The notes under the pieces are model-generated. The model saw only the letters and a list, made by a program, of their open reading frames with translations. It did no database searches and was not told where the DNA came from. The translations under genes were made by a program, and so were the position numbers. Below, piece by piece: positions 30,106 to 39,672 of a stretch of 64,000 nt of DNA (the stretch's first letter is position 1; each line of letters starts with the position of its first letter). This DNA comes from Marinobacter halodurans (GTDB taxonomy: Bacteria > Pseudomonadota > Gammaproteobacteria > Pseudomonadales > Oleiphilaceae). The stretch spans positions 150,256 through 214,255 of the forward strand of contig NZ_SJDL01000002.1 of the NCBI RefSeq assembly GCF_004327985.1, given 5' to 3'.

Positions 30106-30278
30106 GCGTGCGCTATTGTGCGTGTTTCGTCCACTTAATACCAGCATCCCGGCTGCACCAGGCTCAATGGACGCGGCCTGACGAACTTTCTGGTAAAATT
30201 CCGCTCCAAGAAGGCGTTCCATGAGAGCCCCGGCCAATCGCCTTGTCCGGCGGCATCCCGACTGCGAAGGATCTTTCT

Positions 30279-32213
30279 TTGTCGTACCTATTCGGCCACC
30301 ATTTGCTCCCGTTCACCGCCTTAGCCTGGCGGCGCCTGGGCCTGACACTCCTCTGCTGCCTGGGGCTCGCGGGCCCGGCCAGCCAGGCGCTGGCGTTCAA
30401 CATCGAGTCCGCAACCGGCGGCAACGGCCAACAGCTCGGCGATTTCCTGCCGGTGGACGAGGCGCTGCCATTCAGCTCGGGCCTGGCCGATAACGGCGTC
30501 GAACTGACCTGGAACATTGCCCCCGAACACTACCTTTATCGCGACCGGATCAAGGTCGTCGCCACCGATCCGGGCGTCGAGGTCGGCAAGCCCCGGTTTT
30601 CCCTGGCCGGACATACCAAGGATGATCCCTATTTCGGCAAGGTGACCGTCTTTACCGACCCCATCAATGCGATGGTGCCGGTGACCCTGCCCGAGGGAGT
30701 GGATGAAACCACGCTGAAGGTGACTTACCAGGGCTGCGCCGAGGCCGGCCTGTGCTACCCGCCGCAGACCCGCGATGCCCTCTATGTCGCCTCGGCCGGC
30801 AACGGCGCGCCGGCACCAGCGGCGACAGGCGGCACGCCGGGTCGATTCGGCGGATTGACGCAAGCCGGTACCGACTCGGCCACCGGCATCGCCGCGCTGC
30901 TGCAACAGCAATCGCTGCTGGCCATTACCGGCATCTTCCTGCTGCTGGGTCTGGGGCTGACCTTTACCCCCTGTGTGTTGCCCATGATTCCCATCATTTC
31001 GGCGCTGGTCTCCAACCAGCATACGCGTACACCGCAGGCCTTGGTCCTGGCCACCAGCTACGTACTGGGCATGGCACTGACCTATGCGGCGGCCGGCGTC
31101 CTGACCGGGTTGCTGGGTGCCAGCTTCAACCTGCAGGCCCAGCTCCAGTCGCCGGCCGTGCTGATAACTTTCGCGACCCTGTTTGCCCTGTTCGCGCTGT
31201 CCATGTTCGGTCTTTTCGAGCTGCGCCTACCCCAGGCGATCACCAGCCGACTCACCGCCACATCGAGCCGGCTCAGCGGCGGCCACCTGGTTTCGGTGTT
31301 TGGCATCGGCGCCCTCTCGGCGCTGGTCGTCTCTCCCTGTGTATCGGCCCCACTGGCCGGTAGCCTGCTTTACATCAGCACCACCCAGGATGCGGTATTG
31401 GGTGGCCTGGCCTTACTGGCCCTGGGCCTGGGCATGGGGCTGCCCCTGATCCTGGTGGCGGTAGGTGGACGCCGGTTCCTGCCGCGCACCGGCACCTGGA
31501 TGAATACGGTCAAGGCGGTCTATGGCGTCATGCTCATGGCGGTGGCCATCTGGCTGCTTGAACGACTGCTGCCGGGCCGGGTGACACTGATCCTGTGGGG
31601 CCTGCTGGCGGCCCTGACCGGCGTCCAGCTGGGCGCATTCGAAAGGGCCCGGGCCGGCTGGCAGCGAACCTGGAAAGGCGTCGGACTGGTGTTGTTCACC
31701 TATGCCATTCTGCTACTGGGCGGCGCCCTGGCAGGTGCCAACGATCCACTGCGCCCACTGGCGCCGTTCACTGCCACCGGGGCTGTAACGGTCGCAGCAT
31801 CGCCCGGCACCGGGTCCAGCACCGAAGCCCCGGACTCTCCCTTCCGGCGAACCGCCTCTACCAGCGAGCTGAAGGCCGCCCAGGCTTCGGCTGCGAAGGC
31901 CGGCCAGCCGGTCATGCTGGATTTCTACGCCGACTGGTGCATCAGCTGCAAGGTTATGGAACGCAATGTCTTCAGCGACCCCCAGGTACGCGCCGCCATG
32001 TCGTCCATGACGCTGTTGCAGATCGACGTCACCGACAACACGCCGGAACAACAAGCCCTGCTCGATGAACTGAACCTGTTCGGACCGCCGGCCATCCTGT
32101 TCTTCGACCGTCAGGGCGAGGAAATCGCCAGTGCCCGCGTCATGGGCGAGATGGACCGGGATGAATTTCTCGCCCACCTGGAGGAGACCCGGGAAGGGCA
32201 AGCCCGGTTGTGA
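30279..32213 (+). CDS. dsbD: Thiol:disulfide interchange protein DsbD
   Basis: Carries electrons from cytoplasmic thioredoxin across the inner membrane to DsbC, DsbG and cytochrome c maturation factors. About 644 residues: signal peptide (to about residue 38), periplasmic alpha domain with the Cys pair 153/160 in GCAEAGLC, eight-helix membrane domain with TPCVLPM and SPCVSAP, and a C-terminal thioredoxin domain with CISC (Cys 554 and 557). No ATG is suitable; TTG at 30279 has AAGGA seven bases upstream, and TTG at 30243 is the alternative. It is consistent with the need of the downstream cbb3 cytochromes for cytochrome c maturation. The stop overlaps a transporter remnant (GTGA). Confidence 0.94.
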   Translation: MSYLFGHHLLPFTALAWRRLGLTLLCCLGLAGPASQALAFNIESATGGNGQQLGDFLPVDEALPFSSGLADNGVELTWNIAPEHYLYRDRIKVVATDPGVEVGKPRFSLAGHTKDDPYFGKVTVFTDPINAMVPVTLPEGVDETTLKVTYQGCAEAGLCYPPQTRDALYVASAGNGAPAPAATGGTPGRFGGLTQAGTDSATGIAALLQQQSLLAITGIFLLLGLGLTFTPCVLPMIPIISALVSNQHTRTPQALVLATSYVLGMALTYAAAGVLTGLLGASFNLQAQLQSPAVLITFATLFALFALSMFGLFELRLPQAITSRLTATSSRLSGGHLVSVFGIGALSALVVSPCVSAPLAGSLLYISTTQDAVLGGLALLALGLGMGLPLILVAVGGRRFLPRTGTWMNTVKAVYGVMLMAVAIWLLERLLPGRVTLILWGLLAALTGVQLGAFERARAGWQRTWKGVGLVLFTYAILLLGGALAGANDPLRPLAPFTATGAVTVAASPGTGSSTEAPDSPFRRTASTSELKAAQASAAKAGQPVMLDFYADWCISCKVMERNVFSDPQVRAAMSSMTLLQIDVTDNTPEQQALLDELNLFGPPAILFFDRQGEEIASARVMGEMDRDEFLAHLEETREGQARL

Positions 32214-32389
32214 CCGCATTGCAGCAGGGCGCGGCCTGTGTGCTGGCCGGCAAGATGCTGCTGGCGATCATGGGCGCCTTTATCAAGCACCTGGCGCCGG
32301 ATGATGAACCGGGACAGGTTATTCGCCACGGCGAATGTAGTATACGAACTCGGTCTCGGTGTGATTTTCCTGCACCAGGGTGTGATTGA
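32210..32389 (+). pseudogene. Remnant of a DMT/EamA-family transporter
   Basis: A GTG overlapping the dsbD stop opens a 59-codon frame. Residues 11-39 (VLAGKMLLAIMGAFIKHLAP followed by DDEPGQVI) read like the first helix and loop of EamA-family drug/metabolite transporters, whose first helix usually ends in KhLa and continues with P-x-x-Q-x-x-F-x-R. After that the frame loses resemblance and runs across the 3' end of the convergent tusA gene. The rest of a roughly 290-residue transporter is missing. Chance similarity cannot be excluded without a search. Confidence 0.4.
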
Positions 32390-32558
32390 GGAACTGACAG
32401 AAACGCGGTACATCGCGGGTCGTTGAAGGATCCGTCGCGACCACTTTCAGGATCCCGTCGACCGGTACCTCGGCCATACGGTTATGCAGCATCATCACCG
32501 GCTCGGGGCACATCAGTCCCGTGGCATCGAGTTCAAGATCATAGGCCATTTCCACCAC
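32319..32558 (-). CDS. tusA: TusA-family sulfurtransferase
   Basis: A small sulfur carrier of 79 residues that, in the TusA family, accepts persulfide sulfur from IscS and starts the relay to MnmA for tRNA 2-thiouridine. The signature DATGLMCPEPVMMLHNRM contains the active-site Cys in the CPEP motif, and DPSTTRDVPRFCQFLNH matches the second TusA block. The start is a GTG at 32558 with GGAG eight bases upstream; ATG at 32549 is an alternative. It is convergent with dsbD. MnmA is encoded at 11837 in the same window. Confidence 0.92.
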   Translation of the reverse strand: MVEMAYDLELDATGLMCPEPVMMLHNRMAEVPVDGILKVVATDPSTTRDVPRFCQFLNHTLVQENHTETEFVYYIRRGE

Positions 32559-32645
32559 AACAGCTTCTCCCAGCGCCGGTGTCGGGCGCTCTCGTGCATT
32601 CAGTGCTAGATTGGATTATAAGAACAACGCGTTGTGGAGGCCATC

Positions 32646-32930
32646 ATGATCCGGGTACTGATCGAGCGCCACATTGCCGCCACGCTGGAAAGTGCCTACG
32701 AGAAGGAGTCCCGCTTACTACTGCAGTACGCCGTCAGCGTGCCGGGGTTCATTTCCGGCGAGACGCTGGTGGACGCCAACGACATCCACCACCGCATGAC
32801 CCTGTGCAACTGGCGCTCCATAACCGACTGGGACAACTGGTACCACTCGGACCAGCGCAAGGAAATGATGAACGAACTGAACCTGATGATGGACCAGGAA
32901 GAAAAGATCACCATCCTGCAACAATGCTGA
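32646..32930 (+). CDS. ABM-fold (antibiotic biosynthesis monooxygenase-like) protein
   Basis: A 94-residue protein of the dimeric alpha-beta barrel type. It begins with MIRVLIERHI, the first strand, followed by a helix and YAVSVPGFISGETLVD, a segment typical of ABM domains, and NWRSITDWDNWYHSDQRKEM, the usual W-x-S-x-x-D-W-x-x-W pattern. Such proteins may degrade heme or quinones or only bind small molecules; the activity is unknown here. The ATG at 32646 is chosen because GGAGG lies five bases upstream. It is divergent from tusA. Confidence 0.8.
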   Translation: MIRVLIERHIAATLESAYEKESRLLLQYAVSVPGFISGETLVDANDIHHRMTLCNWRSITDWDNWYHSDQRKEMMNELNLMMDQEEKITILQQC

Positions 32931-32945
32931 CCGTCATACGCCCGG

Positions 32946-34010
32946 TCAACTGAACCGCTCCACGAAGCAGGTAATCTCTTCCCGGTCATGGTAAAGGTGC
33001 CGGGCTTTCAGGCGGACATCCACGCCGGTGGCATCGAGTTTTCCCAGCAACCGCTCCCGACACACCAACCACTCGTCATAACGCTTCTTCATCGGCAGCT
33101 TCAGGTTGAAGACGCTGAATTTGCACAGACGGTTCCCGAACCAGTCCACCACCATCTCGGTGGTCCGGCGCGGTTTGTCGACGATATCGCACACCATCCA
33201 GTCCACGGCACGCTGGGGCCGCCACAGATAGCCGTCCGCCCGCACATGCTCCACGTGGCCGCTGGCCATCAGCGCCTCGTCCAAGGGACCGTTATCGACG
33301 GCGGTCACCAACATGCCCTGACGGACCAACTGCCAGGTCCAGCCACCGGGGGCCGCGCCAAGGTCGACGGCTTTCTTGCCGCCTCCCAGGTAATCCAGCC
33401 ACTGTTCCTGCGGGATAAAGACTTTCCAGGCTTCCTCCAGTTTCAGCGCCGACCGGCTGGGGGCCGAGGCCGGCAAACGCAGCCGGGGAATCCCGCTGAG
33501 GTAGACGGCCCGGTTGTCTGCATGGCTGATACCGAGGATCATCCGATCAAACGAGGGCAGGAAGATTTCCAGGCGCCGGCGGTTGGATTCATCGTCGACC
33601 AGAAACCCCGTCTCCCGCAACGCACGGGACAGGGGCGACGCCCATTTCCGGCTGAAAGCCCCCAGGTCGCGCTCCACATCCTCCGGCACGCGAATCTCGA
33701 CCCGGGCCGACGGCGGCCTGTCCGGCTGTTCGCGCAACGCCTCGAGCACCGCCCCCACCCTATCCGACGCCGGCAGGGCCCGATCGTCGATCACCTCGAA
33801 CCAATCGCGGGTAAACACCAGCGAGGCCATACCCACCTGTTGCATCAGGGACCGTGCATCGCCCCCATCGGCGACCACGAACATCGCCTGGCCCGCGTTG
33901 GCCTCCGGCTGGAAATAGCCATAGCGCCCGTGTTCAGCCGCCAGTTCGGTCAGTTCCCGGCCTGCTTCCGTCTCAAAGCCAGCGCGGCAGAACAGCAGTA
34001 TTCGCTCCAT
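32946..34010 (-). CDS. rlmM: 23S rRNA 2'-O-ribose methyltransferase (C2498)
   Basis: RlmM methylates the 2'-OH of C2498 in 23S rRNA using S-adenosylmethionine. The 354-residue protein starts MERILLFCRAGFETEAGREL (THUMP-like N-terminal domain) and has the Rossmann SAM motif VDLGAAPGGWTWQLV near residue 220, with the K-D-K-E catalytic set represented by DWMVCDIVDKP and FNLKLPMKKRYDE. The ATG at 34010 is preceded by GGGAGGT. It follows the hydrolase gene by four bases, so the two form an operon. Confidence 0.94.
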   Translation of the reverse strand: MERILLFCRAGFETEAGRELTELAAEHGRYGYFQPEANAGQAMFVVADGGDARSLMQQVGMASLVFTRDWFEVIDDRALPASDRVGAVLEALREQPDRPPSARVEIRVPEDVERDLGAFSRKWASPLSRALRETGFLVDDESNRRRLEIFLPSFDRMILGISHADNRAVYLSGIPRLRLPASAPSRSALKLEEAWKVFIPQEQWLDYLGGGKKAVDLGAAPGGWTWQLVRQGMLVTAVDNGPLDEALMASGHVEHVRADGYLWRPQRAVDWMVCDIVDKPRRTTEMVVDWFGNRLCKFSVFNLKLPMKKRYDEWLVCRERLLGKLDATGVDVRLKARHLYHDREEITCFVERFS

Positions 34011-34014
34011 CCCG

Positions 34015-34656
34015 TCAGACCTCCCCCGATCCGTTGCGGCCATCCATCCAGGCCGCCGTCTGCCGGGCCGCCAGCTCAATCAGGTCCTCCTGGGTGGTGC
34101 CGGTGGACTTACGTGGCCGGAAATCGTGCTCACCGTCGTCCAGCCAATGGATCACTACGGGCCCATCACCGGTCAGATGCGCCTGCACTTCATCCTTCCG
34201 GCCGAAAGGATCGCGCGTGCCCTGGTTGATCAGGACCGGTACGGTAAAGTCGTTAAAATGCGCCGTGCGCCAGCGGTCGGCCTTACCCGGCGGGTGGAAC
34301 GGATAGCCAAAACAGACACAGCCAGCAATACGGTCGTCCGCCCGGCTGGCCAGGACACTCGCAATCCGCCCGCCCATGGACTTGCCTCCGATATAGACGG
34401 GCCCGGATGCCCCCGCATGGCGGTCAATCACGGCGCTGAACTCCCCTTCCAACTTTTCAGCCCTGGGGGGCGGGCGCTTCCTGCCGTCTTCCCGGCGCTT
34501 GCGCATGTATTCGAACTCGAAACGGACAACCCGGATGCGCTGCTCCGCCAGTCCGGCGGCCAACAGGTCCATGTAGGGTGAATCCATGGGCGCACCGGCG
34601 CCATGCGCCAACAGGAGGGTCCGGGGCCCCTCGCCCTCGATCAGTTCTTGCGCCAT
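34015..34656 (-). CDS. Alpha/beta hydrolase, KANL3/Tex30-like
   Basis: A 213-residue alpha/beta hydrolase. The oxyanion strand is LLLAHGAGAPMDS, the nucleophile elbow is GGKSMGGRIAS (Ser near residue 105), the acid region is LINQGTRDPFG and the catalytic His is in DDGEHDFRP. The pattern matches the small dienelactone-hydrolase-like family that includes KANL3/Tex30. The substrate is unknown. The ATG at 34656 is preferred over one at 34680 because AGGAAAG precedes it. It is the first gene of an operon with rlmM. Confidence 0.8.
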   Translation of the reverse strand: MAQELIEGEGPRTLLLAHGAGAPMDSPYMDLLAAGLAEQRIRVVRFEFEYMRKRREDGRKRPPPRAEKLEGEFSAVIDRHAGASGPVYIGGKSMGGRIASVLASRADDRIAGCVCFGYPFHPPGKADRWRTAHFNDFTVPVLINQGTRDPFGRKDEVQAHLTGDGPVVIHWLDDGEHDFRPRKSTGTTQEDLIELAARQTAAWMDGRNGSGEV

Positions 34657-34975
34657 TGCCACTTTCCTGACGTCAATCATGGTTCGGCCCCGGGGCGGGG
34701 CCAATGCTGGCGCGCATGTTAGCAGCCATGCCCGACAAACCCCAGCAGGCGACATCGTTCCACGAGTTCAAAAACATGAACGAAATAGCCCATGATCATT
34801 TGATCATTACAGCATCTTGCACTAAATGATGAGAGTACGTCTCCTGGCCCCTTACGCCTAAAAGGCACCCTATTTCCGTCTTTTGGCTTGATCCAGGTCA
34901 TTGAAAAAGGGGGCTGCCATTCACCATACTTGCATCGCCTAATTTTATTCCCTGTCACCCTCTGGTAAGGCCATC
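34657..34975. other. Intergenic region upstream of ccoN
   Basis: No gene. It holds two TGATCA hexamers separated by two bases (34793-34806), the Anr/FNR-type box at 34888-34901 and AT-rich DNA leading to ccoN. The divergent hydrolase promoter should lie in its left half. Confidence 0.5.
34888..34901 (+). promoter_or_regulatory. Candidate Anr/FNR box of the cbb3 oxidase operon
   Basis: TTGATCCAGGTCAT fits the FNR/Anr consensus TTGAT-N4-ATCAA; read on the other strand it is ATGACctggATCAA, one base from the common TTGAC-N4-ATCAA form. A CATACT -10-like element at 34925-34930 places the start site near 34936, so the box would be centred close to -41.5, the class II activating position. This predicts induction of ccoNOQP at low oxygen. 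Confidence 0.65.
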
Positions 34976-36406
34976 ATGAGCACAGCGACTCCTAACCTGA
35001 CATATAACTACAAGGTCGTGCGCCAGTTCACCATCATGACGGTGGTCTGGGGCATCATTGGTATGGGGATGGGTGTGCTCATCGCCTCCCAGTTGCGTTT
35101 TCCCTTCATGAATTTCGACCTGCCCTGGACCCACTTTGGCCGGTTACGCCCGTTGCATACCAACCTGGTCATCTTCGGGTTCGGCGGTAGCGCCCTGTTC
35201 GCCACCTCCTACTACGTGGTCCAGAGAACCTGCCAGGCAAGGCTGTTCTCCGACGGGCTGGCTGCATTCACTTTCTGGGGCTGGCAGGCCGTCCTGGTAG
35301 CCGCCTGCATCACGCTGCCCATGGGACTGACCAGCACCAAGGAATACGCCGAGCTGGAATGGCCCATCGACATCCTGATTACGTTGGTCTGGGTGGCCTA
35401 CGCCATGGTCTATTTCGGCACCATTACCAAGCGCCAGACCAAACACATCTACGTGGCCAACTGGTTCTACGGCGCCTTTATTCTCACGGTGGCGGTGTTG
35501 CACATCGGCAACAACCTGGAACTGCCGGTCAGTGCCTTCAAGTCCTATTCCATCTACAGCGGCGTGACCGACGCCATGATGCAGTGGTGGTGGGGACATA
35601 ACGCCGTGGGCTTCTTCCTGACGGCCGGCTTCCTGGGGATGATGTATTACTTCGTGCCCAAGCAGGCGGACCGGCCGGTCTATTCCTACCGGCTATCCAT
35701 CGTCCACTTCTGGGCGCTGATCGCCACCTATGTCTGGGCCGGCGGCCATCACCTGCATTACAGCGCACTGCCGGACTGGGCCCAGACCGCCGGCATGATC
35801 ATGTCGCTGATCCTGCTGGCACCGAGCTGGGGCGGCATGATCAACGGGATGATGACGCTCTCCGGTGCCTGGCACAAACTGCGCACGGACCCGATCCTGC
35901 GCTTCCTGGTGGTGTCCCTGTCGTTCTATGGCATGTCCACCTTTGAAGGCCCGATGATGGCCATCAAGACCGTCAACGCCCTGTCCCACGACACCGACTG
36001 GACCATCGGCCACGTTCATTCCGGCGCCCTGGGCTGGGTGGCCATGATCAGTATCGGCGCGGTTTACCACCTGATCCCGAGGCTCTGGGGCATGACCCGG
36101 ATGTACAGCGTGGGTCTGATCAACCTGCACTTCTGGCTCGCCACCATCGGCACGGTGCTCTACATCGTCGCCATGTGGGTCAACGGCATCATGCAGGGGC
36201 TGATGTGGCGCGCGGTGAACGCCGACGGCACCCTCACCTACAGCTTCGTGGAGGCGCTGGAAAACTCCATGCCGGGCTACCTGATCCGCCTGATCGGCGG
36301 CGGCATCTTCTTCACCGGCATGCTGGTCATGGCCTATAACGTGCGCATGACGATCCGTCAGAAGGATGCCGTCGCACTCGACAACAGCGCAGTCCAGACG
36401 GCCTGA
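34976..36406 (+). CDS. ccoN: Cytochrome c oxidase cbb3-type, subunit I (CcoN)
   Basis: Catalytic subunit of the high-affinity, proton-pumping cbb3 oxidase. The 476-residue, roughly 12-helix membrane protein carries the heme b and heme b3/CuB histidines: [14 protein letters not shown], the [12 protein letters not shown] stretch with the conserved His, GGHHLHYS (CuB ligands) and [10 protein letters not shown]. The ATG follows GGTAAGGCC. It opens the ccoNOQP operon, and the candidate Anr box about 75 bases upstream predicts oxygen-limited induction. Confidence 0.97.
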   Translation: MSTATPNLTYNYKVVRQFTIMTVVWGIIGMGMGVLIASQLRFPFMNFDLPWTHFGRLRPLHTNLVIFGFGGSALFATSYYVVQRTCQARLFSDGLAAFTFWGWQAVLVAACITLPMGLTSTKEYAELEWPIDILITLVWVAYAMVYFGTITKRQTKHIYVANWFYGAFILTVAVLHIGNNLELPVSAFKSYSIYSGVTDAMMQWWWGHNAVGFFLTAGFLGMMYYFVPKQADRPVYSYRLSIVHFWALIATYVWAGGHHLHYSALPDWAQTAGMIMSLILLAPSWGGMINGMMTLSGAWHKLRTDPILRFLVVSLSFYGMSTFEGPMMAIKTVNALSHDTDWTIGHVHSGALGWVAMISIGAVYHLIPRLWGMTRMYSVGLINLHFWLATIGTVLYIVAMWVNGIMQGLMWRAVNADGTLTYSFVEALENSMPGYLIRLIGGGIFFTGMLVMAYNVRMTIRQKDAVALDNSAVQTA

Positions 36407-36423
36407 CAGGGAGAGGGATCACC

Positions 36424-37032
36424 ATGAAACACGAAGTTGTCGAGAAGAACATCGGGCTGATGGCGCTGCTGATTGTGCTGGTGATCAGCGGGGGCTTCCT
36501 GGTGGAAATCGTGCCGCTGTTCTTCCTCAAGGAAGTCAACGAACCGGTCGCCGGACTGGAGCCGCTGACGCCGCTGGAAATGGAAGGCCGTGACATCTAC
36601 ATCCGCGAGGGTTGCCACGTCTGCCACACCCAGATGATCCGCCCGTTCCGCGCCGAGACCGAGCGTTACGGGCATTATTCCGTGGCGGGCGAGTTTGTCT
36701 ACGAACACCCGTTCCTGTGGGGCTCAAAACGCACCGGCCCTGACCTGGCAAGGGTGGGCGGCCGCTACTCCGACGCCTGGCACCGGGTCCACCTGAACAA
36801 CCCGCGGGATGTGGTTCCGGAGTCCAACATGCCGGCCTTCCCCTGGCTGTTCGAAACCAAACTGGATGCGGATGGCATCACCGCCAAGCTCAAGGCGTTC
36901 CAGACCTTCGGTGTACCCTACACCGACGAGGAAATCGCCGCCGCACCGGACCAGATTCGTGGCAAGTATGAAATCGAGGCGCTGGTGGCCTATCTCCAGC
37001 AACTGGGCACAGTGATCTCAACCAGACGGTGA
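36424..37032 (+). CDS. ccoO: Cytochrome c oxidase cbb3-type, subunit II (CcoO)
   Basis: Monoheme membrane-bound cytochrome c subunit that passes electrons from CcoP to CcoN. The 202 residues include one N-terminal transmembrane anchor (about 10-32), the heme motif CHVCH at about residues 61-65 in [21 protein letters not shown], and the axial Met in [19 protein letters not shown] precedes the ATG. It overlaps the beginning of the ccoQ region by three bases in an alternative GTG frame. Confidence 0.97.
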   Translation: MKHEVVEKNIGLMALLIVLVISGGFLVEIVPLFFLKEVNEPVAGLEPLTPLEMEGRDIYIREGCHVCHTQMIRPFRAETERYGHYSVAGEFVYEHPFLWGSKRTGPDLARVGGRYSDAWHRVHLNNPRDVVPESNMPAFPWLFETKLDADGITAKLKAFQTFGVPYTDEEIAAAPDQIRGKYEIEALVAYLQQLGTVISTRR

Positions 37033-37037
37033 CGGCG

Positions 37038-37226
37038 ATGGACATCAACGATCTACGCGGAATACACACGCTGCTGGTCCTGGTCGCGTTCATCGGAATT
37101 GTCTGGTGGGCGTATAGCGCCAACCGCAGGAAGGCCAACGACGAAGCGGCCAACCTTCCCTTTGCGGACGACGAGATTGATCAGCGCACGCGCGAGCGGG
37201 AAAAGAATACGGAGAATAAAAAATGA
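37038..37226 (+). CDS. ccoQ: Cytochrome c oxidase cbb3-type, subunit IV (CcoQ)
   Basis: A 62-residue single-helix subunit that stabilises the core oxidase. It starts with MDINDLRG, continues with the transmembrane helix HTLLVLVAFIGIVWWAYS and the conserved tail EAANLPFADDE, nearly the same as in Pseudomonas CcoQ. The ATG at 37038 is chosen over a GTG at 37029 by that similarity. Its stop overlaps the ccoP start (ATGA). The C-terminal tail is charged and a little longer than in Pseudomonas. Confidence 0.93.
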   Translation: MDINDLRGIHTLLVLVAFIGIVWWAYSANRRKANDEAANLPFADDEIDQRTREREKNTENKK

Positions 37227-38122
37227 GCACTTTCTGGAGCCTATGGATTAGCGTGATCGTGCTCGCCACGGTGATCGGCTGTTGGTGGCTGCTTTGGGCG
37301 ACCCGCCGAAGCCAGCCCACCGACAAGGAAACCGATCGAACCACGGGACACTCGTTCGACGGCATCGAGGAATACGACAATCCATTGCCGAAATGGTGGT
37401 TCCACCTGTTCAGCGCAACCTGTGTGTTCTCGCTGATCTACCTGGCGCTGTACCCGGGCCTGGGCAACTTCGAGGGCCTGCTGGGCTGGACCCAGGAGAA
37501 ACAGTGGCAGGAGGAGGTGCAGCAGGCCGAGGCCCGCTACGGTGAGCTCTATGCGAAATACGGCGACATCCCGATCCCGGAACTGGCGAAGAACGAGGAC
37601 GCCCGCAAGATGGGGCAGCGCCTGTTTTCCAATAACTGTGCCGTTTGCCATGGGTCCGCCGCCCGGGGCGCAGTGGGCTTCCCCAACCTGACGGACGATG
37701 CCTGGATCTGGGGCGGCAGTCCCGAGCGGATTGTCGAGACCATCCACCAGGGCCGCGTCAACCAGATGCCGGCCAAGGGCCTGATGCCCAACATGAGCAA
37801 CAACCAGGTGGAAGCCGTGGTGAACTACGTGCTCAGTTTCAGCGGTCGGGAGAAGGACAAGGCTCTCGCCGAGCAGGGCCAGCAGGTGTTCATGCAGGCC
37901 TGTGCCGGCTGCCACGGCCAGGACGCCAAAGGCAACACGATGGTGGGCGCGCCCAACCTGACCGACGACGACTGGCTCTACGGCAGCACCTATGACTGGA
38001 TCAAGGAGACCGTGACCTACGGCCGCCAGAACCGGATGCCGGCCCAGGAGAACCGCCTGAGCGAGGACCAGATCCACATCCTCGCCGCCTATGTCTATGG
38101 CCTGTCGCATCGCAATCAGTAG
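37223..38122 (+). CDS. ccoP: Cytochrome c oxidase cbb3-type, diheme subunit III (CcoP)
   Basis: Electron-entry subunit of the oxidase. The 299-residue protein has two N-terminal transmembrane segments (about 5-25 and 60-80) and two class I cytochrome c domains with heme motifs in NNCAVCHG and QACAGCHGQ. Axial methionines are in VNQMPAKG and RQNRMPAQ. It overlaps ccoQ by four bases and is the last structural subunit. A hairpin (38158-38183) follows it before ccoG. Confidence 0.97.
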   Translation: MSTFWSLWISVIVLATVIGCWWLLWATRRSQPTDKETDRTTGHSFDGIEEYDNPLPKWWFHLFSATCVFSLIYLALYPGLGNFEGLLGWTQEKQWQEEVQQAEARYGELYAKYGDIPIPELAKNEDARKMGQRLFSNNCAVCHGSAARGAVGFPNLTDDAWIWGGSPERIVETIHQGRVNQMPAKGLMPNMSNNQVEAVVNYVLSFSGREKDKALAEQGQQVFMQACAGCHGQDAKGNTMVGAPNLTDDDWLYGSTYDWIKETVTYGRQNRMPAQENRLSEDQIHILAAYVYGLSHRNQ

Positions 38123-38157
38123 ACGGTACCGGGCTGCCGTCGGGTTGTCTTTTGAAC

Positions 38158-38183
38158 CCTGGACAGGATCACCCCCGTCCAGG
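38158..38183 (+). terminator. Hairpin between ccoP and ccoG
   Basis: CCTGGAC and GTCCAGG form a 7-base-pair stem with a 12-base loop, 36 bases after the ccoP stop. No T-tract follows, so it may be a transcript-processing or partial termination point separating the structural operon from the maturation genes. Confidence 0.35.
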
Positions 38184-38215
38184 CTTGAAGAGAGAACACC
38201 ACATGAGAGGACCTG

Positions 38216-39646
38216 ATGAGCAGTCAAATACCGGTCAAACAGGTTGACCCCGCGACTGACGCCTCCCCCGGGAAGAAGAAAACGGAACACGTCGAGCTCT
38301 ACGCCAGCCGCAAGAAGATCTACGTCAAAGCCGTCACGGGACTGTACCAGCGGATCCGCTTCTTCAGCCTGTGGGGGCTGATGGGCATGTATTTCCTGTT
38401 CTGCTGGGTCCAGGTCGGCGGCGAGCCATTGATCTACTTCAACCTGCCGGCCCGGGAGTTCCATCTTTTCGGCACCACCTTCTTTCCCAAAGACTTCATC
38501 ATGCTGTCGGGGATGCTGATCATCGCCGCCTTTGGCCTGTTCTTCATCACCACCCTGTTCGGCCGGGTCTGGTGCGGCTACACCTGCCCGCAGACCGTCT
38601 GGACCTTCATTTTCATGTGGGTCGAGGAGAAGGTGGAGGGCTCCCGCAACAAGCGCATCAAGCTGGACCAGTCACCGGGCGGCACCGCGAAGATGGCCAA
38701 AAAAGTCACCAAGCACGCGCTCTGGCTGCTGATTGCCTTCGCCACCGGCCTGACCTTCGTGGGTTATTTCTACCCGGTCCGGGAACTGAGCGTCGATCTG
38801 TTCACCCTCCAGGCCAACGGCTGGGCCTACTTCTGGGTGTTCTTCTTTACCGTCGCCACCTACACCAATGCCGGCTGGCTGCGCGAACAGGTCTGCCTCT
38901 ACATGTGCCCCTACGCCCGCTTCCAGTCCGTCATGTTCGACGAGGACACCCGGGTGGTCTCCTACGACTACAATCGGGGGGAGCCCCGCGGTGGCCGGCG
39001 CAAGGATGCCAGCAAGGCTGAACTGGGCCTGGGCGACTGCATCGACTGCGGCCAGTGCGTGCAGGTCTGCCCCACCGGCATCGATATCCGGGACGGCCTC
39101 CAGTACGAGTGCATCAACTGCGCCCTGTGCATCGACGCCTGCGACGAGATCATGGACAAGATGGATTATCCGCGCGGACTGATCCGCTACACCACCGAGC
39201 ATGAGCTGGAAGGCAGGCCGTCGAAGATCCTGCGACCGCGGACCTTCGGCTACGGCGCGGCCCTGTTGCTGATGATCGGCGCCCTGGTCTTTACCCTGCT
39301 GACCCGGGTGCCGGTCCAGCTCGACGCCATCCGCGACCGGGGAGCCCTCTTCAAGATGAACAACCGCGGCATGATCGAGAACTCCTACACGGTGAAGATC
39401 CAGAACATGACGGAAGTGCCCCAGGTCTTTATCCTGTCGGTATCGGGCCTGGATACGGCCCGGATTATCGGTGACACGGCGTTTCGAGTCGCAGCCGGCG
39501 AAAACCTGTCGCTGCCAACGGTTGTGGAGGTCAGTCCGGAAGCCCTGACCGAAACCCATAACGACATTACCTTCAGCATCCGCGCCGAAGGCGACGCGAC
39601 GCTCGGGGCCAATACCGAGAGCCGTTTCCTCGGCGATCGACGCTGA
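38216..39646 (+). CDS. ccoG: Cytochrome c oxidase accessory protein CcoG (copper(II) reductase)
   Basis: Polytopic iron-sulfur membrane protein of 476 residues required for cbb3 assembly; it has been shown in Rhodobacter to reduce Cu(II). Several membrane helices precede two [4Fe-4S] clusters bound by CIDCGQCVQVCP and CINCALCIDACDE (about residues 275-315). The C-terminal 130 residues form a periplasmic immunoglobulin-like domain. An additional WCGYTCPQTVW motif is typical of the family. It begins the ccoGHIS maturation cluster directly downstream of ccoNOQP. Confidence 0.95.
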   Translation: MSSQIPVKQVDPATDASPGKKKTEHVELYASRKKIYVKAVTGLYQRIRFFSLWGLMGMYFLFCWVQVGGEPLIYFNLPAREFHLFGTTFFPKDFIMLSGMLIIAAFGLFFITTLFGRVWCGYTCPQTVWTFIFMWVEEKVEGSRNKRIKLDQSPGGTAKMAKKVTKHALWLLIAFATGLTFVGYFYPVRELSVDLFTLQANGWAYFWVFFFTVATYTNAGWLREQVCLYMCPYARFQSVMFDEDTRVVSYDYNRGEPRGGRRKDASKAELGLGDCIDCGQCVQVCPTGIDIRDGLQYECINCALCIDACDEIMDKMDYPRGLIRYTTEHELEGRPSKILRPRTFGYGAALLLMIGALVFTLLTRVPVQLDAIRDRGALFKMNNRGMIENSYTVKIQNMTEVPQVFILSVSGLDTARIIGDTAFRVAAGENLSLPTVVEVSPEALTETHNDITFSIRAEGDATLGANTESRFLGDRR

Positions 39647-39672
39647 CCACACCGCCATTGAGATTCGCTGCC

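Noticed and set aside
34793..34806. Two TGATCA hexamers upstream of ccoN as a second Anr/FNR box
   Set aside because: The spacing gives TGATCATTTGATCA, not TTGAT-N4-ATCAA, and the position is too far upstream; the box at 34888 fits much better.
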